64,000 nt of DNA, from positions 89,401,861 to 89,465,860 of the forward strand of contig NC_067495.1 in assembly GCF_947179515.1 (NCBI RefSeq). Reading direction: 5' to 3'. The translations under genes were made by a program, and so were the position numbers. A model generated the notes under the pieces. It was not told the origin of the DNA and made no database searches. It saw only the letters and a list, made by a program, of their open reading frames with translations. Shown piece after piece: positions 1 through 11,003 of the stretch. The stretch's first letter is position 1, and the number at the start of each line of letters is the position of its first letter. Source of the DNA: Apodemus sylvaticus (taxonomy: Eukaryota > Chordata > Mammalia > Rodentia > Muridae).

Positions 1-3000
1 CTTAAGTGTCAAAGCCTGTAGTCATCATCATACCTCTATCTGACTCTGACTCCTATCTTCCTCTATCACTAAGAAAGATTGCATTCAAGTCCAACCAGGA
101 AATCAAGGTTCACCATTTTATTTAACATTTCAAAATTAGTTGTATCTTCCAGATTGCCTTTACTATACAAGGGAGCATTTTTAACTGTTTGAAGGAATGA
201 CTATGAATATGTTTTCAGATGGAACATTATCCTACCTACTACAGAATAAACAAAAGAAGACTGTATGGAAATGCTTTTCTTGGGATGTGAGCAGACCCCT
301 TTGGTAGATCACTTTCATAGTATGTGCAAATTATTTAGATCAATGTCAAGCACTGCAAAAGGAACAACATAATATAAAAAATAATTTCTATGGTTGAGCT
401 GTAATTTTATTTTCAGAAGTTTGAGAGTAATACACTATTTCCCAGCTCAGGCTTATTATTTTGAGTTTTAATCTTTTAATTAACATCTACCAATCATACA
501 CGTGTATGGGCACAGTGTGATAGCTCAGCATATGTTTGTAATATGTACTAATCTAATCAGGGTAATTAGCATTTCTTTTTTCCTGACAATTCTTTGTGAT
601 AACGTTCTTATGGTTCCACAATTCTAGTTCTTCATAAAACATTGAAAAAGCTGTCATGAACTATAATCTCTCATAGTGTGCTATGGAAGACTGGAACTTA
701 TTTCTCCTGTCTAGTTTTAGTTTCTGTTTTTCTCACTCTGCAGCTTCCTTCCCACCATTTCAGCACCTAGTATTTCTGCATACAAATGGAAATTTTGAAG
801 CTTCAATATATAATTCAAAACAAGCAATATTTGTTATGTATTTGGCTTATTTCCCTTAAAATTGTACTTTCTAGTCCAGCATATTTTGTTTAAGTCATAA
901 GACACTTTGATTTTCATTGCAGAATAATATTCTGATATACACATACACATAGAGACAGACAGAGACAGAGAGACAGAGAGACAGAGAGAGAAACTGCTGT
1001 ATGGCAACAATAAATGTGAGAGTGGAGATAGTTCTTTGAGATGTTGATTTCAGATATTTTATGTAGTAAATAATTACGTTGTTCTAACAAATCTGTGGTT
1101 GTAGGCTCCTTTCTAAAGTCCATCACTTCACTATTCACTAACTCCAGGAAGCTGTATACATTTCTAGTAACAAGCATGATTTCTCTCCTATTGAGGGGTT
1201 CTTTGGTCCTATTAAAGAGTTTTTGGTTGCCACTGACAAGTCCGTACATCGTTTCGAATCTTAATGCATATTTTGACATCCTAAAATTAATGTATTAATT
1301 AGGACTATTAGAATTAAAATTCCCTGTATATTAACCAACATTTATGCCATGTCTATGTTAAATATCGGTGCTTTCATGTCACTTGGCAGTATGTTTTGTT
1401 TCTGCAATCACAGTTTTGCAATTACTTGATTTTTTTTTTTTTTTGTAATTTTTCAAAAGCCAAATCTTTTGAGTAGGATAGTAGAAACTGAGATCAACGA
1501 TTTTGGTGCCAGAAGACCTCATGGCTTTAGTGTCACTGCAGTTAATTTGGAGAATAAATTCTATCATTTGGCCATCATTTCTTCAGTTCTTTCCTGAGTT
1601 TCCTTCTGTCTCTGTTCTTTTATAGAACTAAGATACTAGTAGTTCATTGGTTCATGTTATTATAATTAGGAATTGCAATGGACTTGTTGCTATAGTAACT
1701 CTTTTGTAGGCTTTAGGCTCTATATTCGTTTAGTGATACCTTGTGTTTAGAGTGTGAACTGGATTTTAAGGATGATTTTATCAATACATGTTCCTCCCTC
1801 CGCCATTGCCTTTCCTTTATGTGACTTCTCTGTCTCACTTTTGCAGCTTTTTATAATGGAGGCTGCAAGACTTCTCTCTCCATTGTTCTGACTGAACCTC
1901 AGCTTTAGGCCAGTAGTGTTTCCCTAGATTCCAGGAGATGCTCCTTTCTCCATGTTCCCTGCTCCTAAGGCAGTGATTCTAAAACCTGCATATATTTTGC
2001 AGCTTACCCCAGAGGTAGCAGGTTGTTGTTTTTTCTCATTTCCTTTGTGATCCCCTAAGGACAATGGTGTTTGTTGGTCTTTTCTACCTCTACTGCATGC
2101 AGTAAAATCTTTTGCTCCCAGGGCTGATGAGAAGGAAAGTCCCCATGGAGTTTTGTACTGTTCTGTCAGTATCTGCTGTGCCTCATTCCCACTTCTATAC
2201 TTCAAGTGAGACTTTCTTGGCACTTTAAAACTTTTTAGCAAATTTCTAGTTGACGAGTGAAACAAAACCCTGAAAGAGAGTAGATAATCCTCTGTTTGAA
2301 ACCCCAGAGGCTTTTACATTGCAGGCTTCTGTTAATTCTAAATCAGGCATCCTAAGTGAACTCAGAGATTTTAGGGACTGCCTCCTTCCTTAGTCAGTCA
2401 GTGCCTTGTCAGTCTCTCCCTGCAGACATGTATGTTTCTTTTGACTGACTTTCAGTATGTTTTCAACTTTCCATGTTTATCACTCTGATGACTTTAAGGA
2501 AAGTTTTAAATTTGCTCTTTTTCGGCTTATATCTTTGTAAAGTTAGGAGTGTAGCTCTTTCTGGTAGTTTCCACACACACCTTCTTTAAACTTAGCAGAA
2601 ATGTAACAGTTTGAAATTGCCACTTTGAAGCAAAAGAAATCTTTCTTTCCTTTTGCCAGGGTCAAAGTCATTTTATAAATCCAATAGACAACTCTATCAG
2701 AAATACTTACGTGCTTATGAAAAATAGAAATTATCAGTCCACTGTGAAATTAATAACTCAATAAAACTGAAAGAGAAGACCAAGAATATGTACTTCATTA
2801 AAAAGTCCCTCATGAATCCTATATACTCAGAAATGAGAGAAGCTTTGGTAAACAAATAGATATAAGAGGAATGTTTAAGCAGCTCCCTGTTGATTTTCCA
2901 AATCTCTATTTTTATGCTTTTCTAGGTTTCTTCTCAAAGTGGGCAGTACACATGGCATGAGTGTATCTCTTACCGCAGAATGACAGACAAACAGTAGATA

Positions 3001-3840
3001 ATAGCAAGCCAATTTTAAAATAATACTATTTCATTGGTTGAAATATTAAATTTAAATAAGGTGAGGGCACATGATTTCTACAATAAACAAGAATTTTCTG
3101 ACTTCTAAAATTAATTCTCTGAAAGAACTATATCACAAGAACGTTGTGGTCATATCAATACAAGTCAATTTTCAAATTATGCTTCATTAATTCATTCACA
3201 GAGAGAAATATTGTGAATGATGGAGGAAATGAGATTGTAGATTTAAAACTTAGATTTGAAGAGTAGCTCTAGTATTCCTGACAATTTCTAAAGCTGCATA
3301 CCTCTATACAAATTTAACTTTTTATATACATACAGTCTCCATTTACAGATATAGCACATCTATATAATGACAGATTAAGAAACCCAAAGCATTTTTTATG
3401 AGTATTTTTATTACAGAGTGTCAGAGAGGCTTTTTACTTTACTCACAACTCATATGTTACTAATGATGCTCTTCAAATGGATTTGTATAAGAAAACCTCA
3501 CCAAAAGGTTATCATTTGACAATTATAATATGTATATTTCCCTCCTATAATTAAAGCAAAAAATAATAAATAATATAGTTTTTTTTTTTTTACTTTTCTA
3601 GCAGATCTGTTCATTTAACATGAAGCATATCTTTATAAAATAAAAATTTTAACTTCTATCAGCCTGTACATCAATTGTACTTCTAAGAGTACAGGAAATG
3701 TGAAGGAAGAATGGCAGTACCTGTGTGTGTGCCAGTAGTCAATGCACAAAAATGTAGCAGGGCATGTTCATTGTGTTGGAGAGATGGGAAATGCCCTAAT
3801 GTGAAGAGAACTAGTTTTTGTTTGAGGGACATTTTGGCTT
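1..3840. other. AT-rich intergenic DNA without a recognisable gene
   Basis: I recognise no gene, RNA gene or young transposon here. Short open frames occur on both strands (for example minus 1924-2265, 113 codons), but none has a recognisable domain or family resemblance. The part at about 1790-2450 is less AT-rich than its surroundings and could be an old decayed repeat. A simple repeat at 951-991 is listed separately. Confidence 0.55.
951..991. repeat. (GACAGA)n/(GA)n simple repeat
   Basis: An imperfect purine-rich tandem run of agacag/gagacag units, read directly from the sequence. It creates a Ser/Leu/Cys-rich frame on the minus strand (914-1279) that is not evidence for a protein. Confidence 0.85.
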
Positions 3841-3844
3841 AAAT

Positions 3845-4010
3845 TTAACAAACATTTATTGAAATCTTATTATGAGCTAGACATGAACACCAATGTTTTT
3901 CTCATCTAATCTTGTTTAATCTCATTTGATCTTAGTAAATATATGAAGTAGGTAATATTTATTTTCATGATTAAAAGGGTGCAAATGGAACCTTAGAAAG
4001 TTGAGGTAAC
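3845..4010 (+). repeat. MIR-like ancient SINE relic
   Basis: The order of segments follows the MIR core: a 'tttattgaaatcttattatg' stretch, then a 'taatctcatttgatc' stretch, 'gaagtaggtaatattta' and finally 'gaaagttgaggtaacctg'. These correspond to the stretches in MIR usually read as starting from TTATTGAGC, TTTAATCCTCAC, GAGGTAGGTA and GAGGTTAAGTAAC. Divergence is high, as expected for a repeat older than the rodent lineage. Assignment is from memory of the consensus, with no alignment score. Confidence 0.6.
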
Positions 4011-4138
4011 CTGAAAAATAGATGCTTGATTCTAGAACAATTTTTCTGTGATGATATGCTTCATCTTGGCAGATAGAATCAAATATTTGTTTTTATATTT
4101 CCCTTCATAAGCCATAGAAGATAATGCTAAGAGTGTAT

Positions 4139-4478
4139 GGTGGTTTGAATATGCTAAGCATTATTAGAAGGTGTGGCCCTGTTGGAGTATGTGTCGCCTT
4201 CTTGGAGTAGGTGTGTCACTGTGGGTGTGGGCTTTAAGATCTTAATCCTAGCTGCCTGGAAGCAAATATTCTGTTAGCAGCCTTCAGATGAAGATGTAGA
4301 TGTAGATCTCTCAGCTCCTCCTGTATAATGCCTGTATGAATTCTGCCATGTTCCTGCATTGACTGAATCTCTGGACTGAACCTCTGAGCCTGTAAGCCAG
4401 CCCCAATTAAATATTGTCCTTTATGAGAATTGCATTGGACATGGTCTCTGCTCACAGCAGTAAAACCCTAAGGACAGA
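4139..4478 (+). repeat. Rodent medium-reiteration repeat (subfamily not determined)
   Basis: It begins 'ggtggtttgaatatgc' and carries the phrases 'ggtgtggccctgttggag', 'gtgtgtcactgtggg', 'tgtaagccagccccaatt' and a terminal 'acagcagtaaaaccctaa', a familiar rodent interspersed repeat arranged in one orientation. The AATTAAA-like site followed by a short tail suggests an LTR-type or RMER-type element, but I cannot name the subfamily. The minus-strand frame at 4234-4455 lies inside it and is not a gene. Confidence 0.65.
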
Positions 4479-4480
4479 GT

Positions 4481-6980
4481 GAAAAGCCAGTAGACTAAGT
4501 CCTTTCTTTTATTCCAGAGACTTTTGGATATGATATGTTCCATGTAATATAGCTTGGATAATGCTTATACTAAGAATAGAATTGTCAGAATATCATAGTC
4601 TCACTACCAAAGAGTGGTAAAGGTAGCTCCACCATCATCAAATTGGTGCTTTATATCCCTGGAAATTCAAGTTATAGCATCATGTCCACAATAACCATTT
4701 TAGTAGTCACTGAAAATGGCCAAACTGCCCAAACTACAAAGAACATAAATAAACCAGTCTGTTGAGTGGAGACAGAAGAATTTTTTTGTTAGGCAAATAA
4801 ATTCTGTTAATTCAAAATCTAGGGAAAATAGTGAAAAATATAAATGGATTTTAATGGCATAGTAAATCCCTGCATTTAGAATTGTATTCTTGCTTAATTG
4901 ATGTGCAACAGTACTGAACCTTGAATTATGATCTTTAAGCTTTGATGACATATGCCTTTCTGAAGAAGTCCACTACTCTTTCATAATAAATCATAATAAA
5001 ATTAGTACAAAACAAAAATCTATAATGTGATATTAGTCCTCTAGTTCAACTTATCAATGATACAAAGTTGTTTATACTTACAGACATATATTTATACTTT
5101 TGTTCTGTTTTATTTTTTGCACTTGCTTGGATAATAGCTAAGTGTAAATGATTAAAACCTGTTACCTTTACTTGTCTTGTAGCAATTGCACAATTACAAT
5201 TCAGCTTTTCCCACTTCAATCATATTTAATCTTTGAATGAGAATTCTTAAAAAAAAAATAAAGCGTCATGGCTATGTTCTAATTTTTATAGTTCCAAGAT
5301 TTATGTTCATTTTTTCCAATCATCTGTAGATTCCAGTGGAATCTTAGACCCTCTTGTTAAAAAGTATAATTTGGCTCATGAAGCTTTGCTAATATTTGTG
5401 TTGGCACGACATTGAAAATGAGAGTATTCAGATTTCATAACATCCCATTTGTTCTTTTCTTGTGGGTTTGATAATATTGTAATATTTTATACAATAGTAA
5501 ATGGAAATTAATATTCAAAATCATTCTCTGCTTTTGTCATATTTTTGGCTAGTATTTTAATCTATTTTTCATGCATGCAGAGTGTTGATTCATGGCAACC
5601 ATTGAGAATTACCTGGGCTAGCAAACACATGACCCAAAGAAGAAAAATATCCCATGTAAATTTCTAATAAGAGTTTTCCTTACTGATTTCTTGTCTCTAA
5701 CTACCCAATTAGCAATATCTGCTTCTGGTGTAAAGTGTTCATGCCCTCAAAGCTACCTTCATCATTTGATAATATTGTTTCCTTTGGCATTGACAGAAAC
5801 AAAAACAGCTTTAAGGTATGATTTCAGCCTCTATCATTACTGCTAATTAGTTTTTTCCCCTTAGACTGGTATTACTTCTAGCACTTTCTGGTGATAAAAA
5901 AGAGCTTAGAAAATTCACTGCATAATAATACCAAATTTGAGGATGAAGCATATTTGGTTTACTCTGCTTAGATATTCTATAACTTTCATATATTAGTAAC
6001 AGATTACAAAACAGGTATTTTGATTGTAAATGATAGAATGATTGTGGTGTAAGCAATACAACTGTGCTCTTAAAAATAATAATATGGTATATATTAGAAT
6101 ATCATTAATAATTAAAAGAATGGAAATAAGAGGCAAAACAAAAGCAGTGATTCTCTCTGCAAAGTACTCATTAGGCCCAGCCAAACTTTATTCATTTCTA
6201 CTTATAGTATTCCACAGGAAATACACATAAAATAAACTTATCTATTTTCCCCTATTAGTACAAGAATGTATATCGTAAAAATAGCTTAAAGAAACTAAGG
6301 CTATTTTGGATTGAAAAGAATGATTTGCTGGTGACCCAATTACATCTTGCAAGATTATTAAAATATTTAAAAAATTTAAATAAAGGAAGAGTTGTTTGTT
6401 AAGTATTCAAAAATTAGCAATTAGTAAATTTATATCCACTTATATCCACTTGAACCACTGTAGACATGGGTAATCAAATCTGTAAGAATAAACCAAAACA
6501 ACACAACACAATATAGCACAAAACAAAACAAAACAAAACAGCAAATTTACTCAAAGTGTCAAACATTAAACTAACTTGGGGATAATTAGGTCAAAAAGGT
6601 AACTTGTATTTCTCTGTATGTATCCTTAGCACATACAGTATCACACTGAATGTAGCTTACTGGCACTTATCACTAAAGTCATCAAAACTTACAACTCACA
6701 AGGCAGTCCACAGAAGTCATTGGTGTCTGTTAGGAAGTACTGCTCTATGATTGACAATGATAATTTAATTCCAGTTTAGGAAACACATGCAATGATATCA
6801 AACTCTATATTCCAGGTTTAATTGCAATAATTACAATGTGACTCTGGACAAACAGCTGTTGTGCTTTTGTAAATATGAGATTAGGTGTATATAATTACTT
6901 TTGTAACAAATATTATAACTCAAGAAAAAAAACTAATTTTTTTAAATACTAAGTTTCTTTTTTTAATTTTGGGGTATTTT
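4481..6980. other. AT-rich intergenic DNA, no feature recognised
   Basis: No gene, SINE or L1 could be recognised. Overlapping short frames near 5847-6230 on both strands have no family resemblance. A short (AAAAC)n run lies at about 6518-6540. Confidence 0.5.
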
Positions 6981-6984
6981 TTCC

Positions 6985-8235
6985 ACACTTAAATAGTTGT
7001 TTATTGGCAGGAGTTTGGAAGGGATATAAGAATTAGCATTAACAGACAGCACCACAAACCAGTCATCAGGGTAGCAAGAGTGATGGGAAGGAGCCTGAAG
7101 CTCCCTCTCCTCAGTAGCAAGTGATTAGTCAGAGGCCTGGAGTGTTGATGGGTTAACCTTAGACCACTTCAGTTCACTAGGCATGGCTAGAAATAGAGTT
7201 TCACTGGCTCTGGCTCCAGACTGAACTTTTGAGATGTACTTACCTTGACAAGCAAGGGTGCTTGCTGCCCAAGGGTTGCTTGATGTATTCCTCTTGGGAA
7301 GACTTTACTTTTTCCTTCTTCCCTCCTTAGGCCTCTAGAGCAGAGGCCTGCAGGGCTTGTGCCATAGGAGAAAGTTAAGGCCCATGGATTCAGTAGGGAC
7401 CACTTACTAATAGCATTGAAGTTGATGGAAAACTTTTTCTCACTCTTTTCTGCAGACATGAAAATGATGCCAGGGTCAGGAGGGGGCATTGTGTGATGAA
7501 GTACTGTGACAGTAGCCATGGCAATTTTCTCATTAGAAAATTTCAGAGTGTAAGTATGGCCTGGGGCTCCCATGTTGAGTTTCAACAACATTCCTTCCAG
7601 ATAGACATGGCAGTCATGTGTAGCCATGTAGTCAGCCAATAGCCTTTCAGTTGAATACTGGCAGCACTTAAAGCCATGGTCCCCAACACGAAGGATTTCA
7701 GGTGCCACTATGGGTACAATGCCTTTCTGGTAGCAAATCCTGGCATAATGAGTCAGAACATTCATATTTCCATTATGCCAAGAGCTGAGAGAGTGTGTTG
7801 CCCATTCTTAAACAAGCAAAGCCTCTTCACAAAGTCTGCTATGTCCTTGTATTGGGCACAGAGTTCAGACTACACAGCCAGCTTTGGATGGTGGTCTTAG
7901 CATTGATTCCTGCAAGGGGCACCATAGATTTATCTACTTTAATGTCCACAACACTGGCCTTGGACTTGAGAAACTGGAGAGAAGCCAAGTTCATCATCTA
8001 TCTTCTGGTATACTGTTTGATGGAAGAGGATCACCCACACACACCTGAGACAGCACAAGAATTCACAAGGTCACCAGCAGTCAGCAGTAGCTGGAGATAC
8101 AATCATTGTTTCCTTAAGCCAAAAGACTGCAGCCACTTGATAGTACCCCTGGTGAACTAATCTACATCCAGGATGGCCTTACCCAGAAAAAAATTTGACC
8201 CATTTTTAGTACTGTGTATGAGTAGGGCACAGACA
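6985..8235 (-). pseudogene. Aldoa: Processed pseudogene of fructose-bisphosphate aldolase A
   Basis: The parent enzyme is the glycolytic class I aldolase that cleaves fructose 1,6-bisphosphate. Read on the minus strand, the first residues near 8227 resemble the aldolase A start, followed by degraded counterparts of the GKGIL, ILFHETLYQK and GIKVDKG segments (about 8000-8200). A long frame at 7765-7187 then keeps the order of the C-terminal half: GIVPIV.PEIL, CQY.TE, VYLEG.LLK.NM, FSNE.IAMATVT and PWALTFSYG. The copy ends in an aldolase-like 3' UTR whose 'aataaacaactatttaag' polyadenylation end is at about 6993-7012. The coding sequence runs without introns, so this is a retrocopy. Stops and frameshifts upstream of 7765, loss of the catalytic-region frame and poor conservation make it non-functional. 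I found no clear flanking duplication. Aldolase C or B as parent is less likely from the 3' end. Confidence 0.9.
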
Positions 8236-9230
8236 GTACATTCCTAGCACAGGAGAGGGTGAATCTGCCTGGTATAATGGTGGGGAGATGAAAGGACTGA
8301 GGAGTGAACAAGGATTCGGTTGCAGGAACACTGTTCTGGGAGACGTTGCTTTGTTTATTATTAGAAGAAAATCAAAGATACAGGTAAGGATAAACTCTTT
8401 TACATTCCAAATGAGTTTAGATAAAGTCCTGTTTGAGAGAAGATAAATGATTACTAGAATTTTTTATTGCAGTATTTCGTTTGATATGTGCTACTTATGA
8501 ATGAGAATATACTACTCACATGATTACAGTGAAGAAAATGCTAACAAGTAAAATTATTTGAATATGACCAAAGAATATTATGCGTACACAGCATGTATTT
8601 TATCCATGCAAAAACCTTAATATCTCATAGAAATAAGAATTATTGGTTTGAATATCAAGGATCATTGAAAAAATGATTATCAATAATTTTACCAAAGTTT
8701 TAGACTAGTGAAAAAATATATACTGAAATATCATCCTGAATACAATGAATGTGGGTATAACAGCGGTTTTTACAAGACAGCTAAAGAAAAAAAATGTCCA
8801 TTGTGGATCTTTATTCAGGCAGAAAATGAAAAGTAGACAAGTTATTGAAAGAACTGATTATTAGTCCAAAAAGTGAAAATTGAAAAATATATAAAGCATA
8901 TTCCTCTTGTAGCAATGAGAAAGAAAAATACCAGAAATCTCCTAGGATTTCTTTCTGCACAGTAATACAAAGAAGGAAAAAATAAAGAATGGTTGAGTCT
9001 TTACTGCATTAAATAAGAATATACTTGCGACTCTCTTTAAAAAAAAAAAAAGCGGCTGTGGCGGTCCCTATGGAATAGTATAATGTTCTGATTTTCCAAG
9101 TTATACTTGTAAAAAGGAAATACCTATCATTATAAAGAGAAGTACTAGAATAATGGTCATAAAATTAGAAATGCAAAAGCCCAATTGCTCTATACATCAA
9201 TCCTCAAGAACCTGTGAATGATTGCCCACT
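8236..9230. other. AT-rich intergenic DNA, no feature recognised
   Basis: Sequence 5' of the aldolase retrocopy may include a remnant of its 5' UTR just right of 8235. Beyond this I see no gene or recognisable repeat. A short oligo-A run lies at about 9039-9051. Confidence 0.45.
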
Positions 9231-9480
9231 CTGTGTATTCCCTAGTGCTTTGTCCAGGCCAACTTTAAATAGCTCTAGCAATAAATTTCTGCCATTTCTT
9301 CTGGGAAGCTATTCCACTACCTAATTAAATTTGTGGGTTGACAACTTTTCCTGACATTCAGACTAAATTTTCCCATGTTCAATTTCAACCTGCTATTCCC
9401 ATTTCTGCAGTACATGCTTGTATCAGCCTATGTAATCCCCCTGCTTCCTCACTACCTACAACTCTCAATCCTGTCTCTAA
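9230..9480. repeat. Possible ancient CR1/L3-type repeat relic
   Basis: The run 'ctgggaagctattccacta', then 'cctgacattcagactaaa' and 'ttcaatttcaacctgctatt' has the cadence of old mammalian CR1/L3-derived repeats, in which a GGGAGCTTGTTCCA-like box is followed by TTCCTTATTT..AGCCTGAAT and a stretch before CTAGTTCTGC. Its composition (more C and T than its neighbours) also sets it apart. This is pattern recognition only and could be wrong. Confidence 0.35.
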
Positions 9481-10988
9481 ATTTTAGTAGAGTGTTACAG
9501 TGAGTTTCCTTGAGAAAAATAATTACAAGATCAGTGAGTATACACAGCTTATTATAGACATGAAAGCCAGTTTGTTCTGAATGCAAAGAGATGAGTTAGT
9601 GAGATGAAAGGCAAGATATTAATAGAATCCCAAGCCATTAAAGAAATTGAAACTCAGGACAGAAACAAATGGTGGACATCCTTCTCTCCTTCGGGCCCAA
9701 TAAAACACTACATGTTTTAAACGAGTCAGTCTTTCTTTTGCCTTTTCTGGGATTACTTGACATATGGAGTCATACTCCTTCCTAGCCACCCCAGCACCCA
9801 TACAACTAATAGAAGCAGGGGAAAACATCCTAGCCCTAAAACCATGTTTATTTGTGAATGAGGTTGCTCAGATTCTCTATGTTCCTCCTATAGTAGCTTC
9901 TTTTTCTTGACACTATTGGACAGGGATCTAGGAAGTACAGTCTACAGTTTCTTTCAAACTTACAATCAATAATTACAGTTATTTTTTTAGGTAGGAACTC
10001 TGAATTTTAGTTGTCAGTGCTCAGATAGAGAAAATAGTGTTCAGTGTTTCAACATTGCTTATAAGTGTGTAAAGATATAATAATGTTATTTAGTTGTGAT
10101 TTGTTATTTTCAAAGTAAACCAGTTGTGATATGATTCATCTACAAGTTACACCCTAGCAATGAGTCAGGGATTACAGAGTGGAATATTTTCGGTAATTTT
10201 TAAGTAAATGGGATAATTTCAGGGAAAATATATGCAAACTCCAGAATGTTTTGGCAGAATGTGGGCAGAGAGATTTCTTACCATTATAGGAAATTGCCTG
10301 GTAGGCAAGAATCATATTAAACTTAGAATGCATAAAAATTCTGCTTGAACATAGTTGTTGAATTCTTAAAATACAAGAGCAAAGGCAAGAAAGTATTTCT
10401 AAATAATAATATGGTCTTTTAAAAATCTACCACCTTTTGGCTGATTTTTCCAAGAATTGTCATTAGTTGTGCTAAACAGTATAAATCGTTGAAAGAAAAA
10501 TACTGTAACATATTTTTGCTAACATTTCAGGAAATGCTCTATATCAAAAAAGATGTACCTCAGGCAATATCTATTTTTATTTTTATTTCATATATTGCAG
10601 AATTATGATTCATAAAAAGAGTTAATTTGTATATACTGCATAGAAAGCTCATAGTTTTAGCCCTCTTGCAGTTTTGATTGAGGACATATCAGAAATAGAC
10701 ATTAAAATGCTTAAGAAAAATTGTAATTGACCTTCTAAAGTCATGGCACCCTTAAGATTCCTAACTATACATCACATGATATATCACTAGTTATTTCATA
10801 TATTTAAAATTAATACAAGGAATGATAAAACTCAGGAAAAATGCATAGGAGAAATGTTGGAAGAGTAAAGAGAGGAGCTGAAAATACTAATATTGAATAT
10901 GCAAAAGTAGAAGTAACTCAGCATAGACTATAAGGGGAACCTTATTATTTGGATTATTAGAAAGTTATAAGTCAGCCAAAGAAATAAA
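9481..10988. other. AT-rich intergenic DNA, no feature recognised
   Basis: No gene or recognisable repeat. A 69-codon minus frame at 9619-9828 has no family resemblance. Confidence 0.5.
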
Positions 10989-11003
10989 TCAGGAAGTATT
11001 TTT
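10989..11003. repeat. Left target-site duplication of the 11.0-17.4 kb L1
   Basis: The 15-mer tcaggaagtattttt occurs here and again, identically, at 17437-17451, exactly outside the two ends of the L1. This is direct evidence for a single target-primed insertion. Confidence 0.92.

Noticed and set aside
1924..2265. 113-codon minus-strand open frame
   Set aside because: No recognisable domain, no transcript-like context, and frames of this length are expected by chance in this much sequence.
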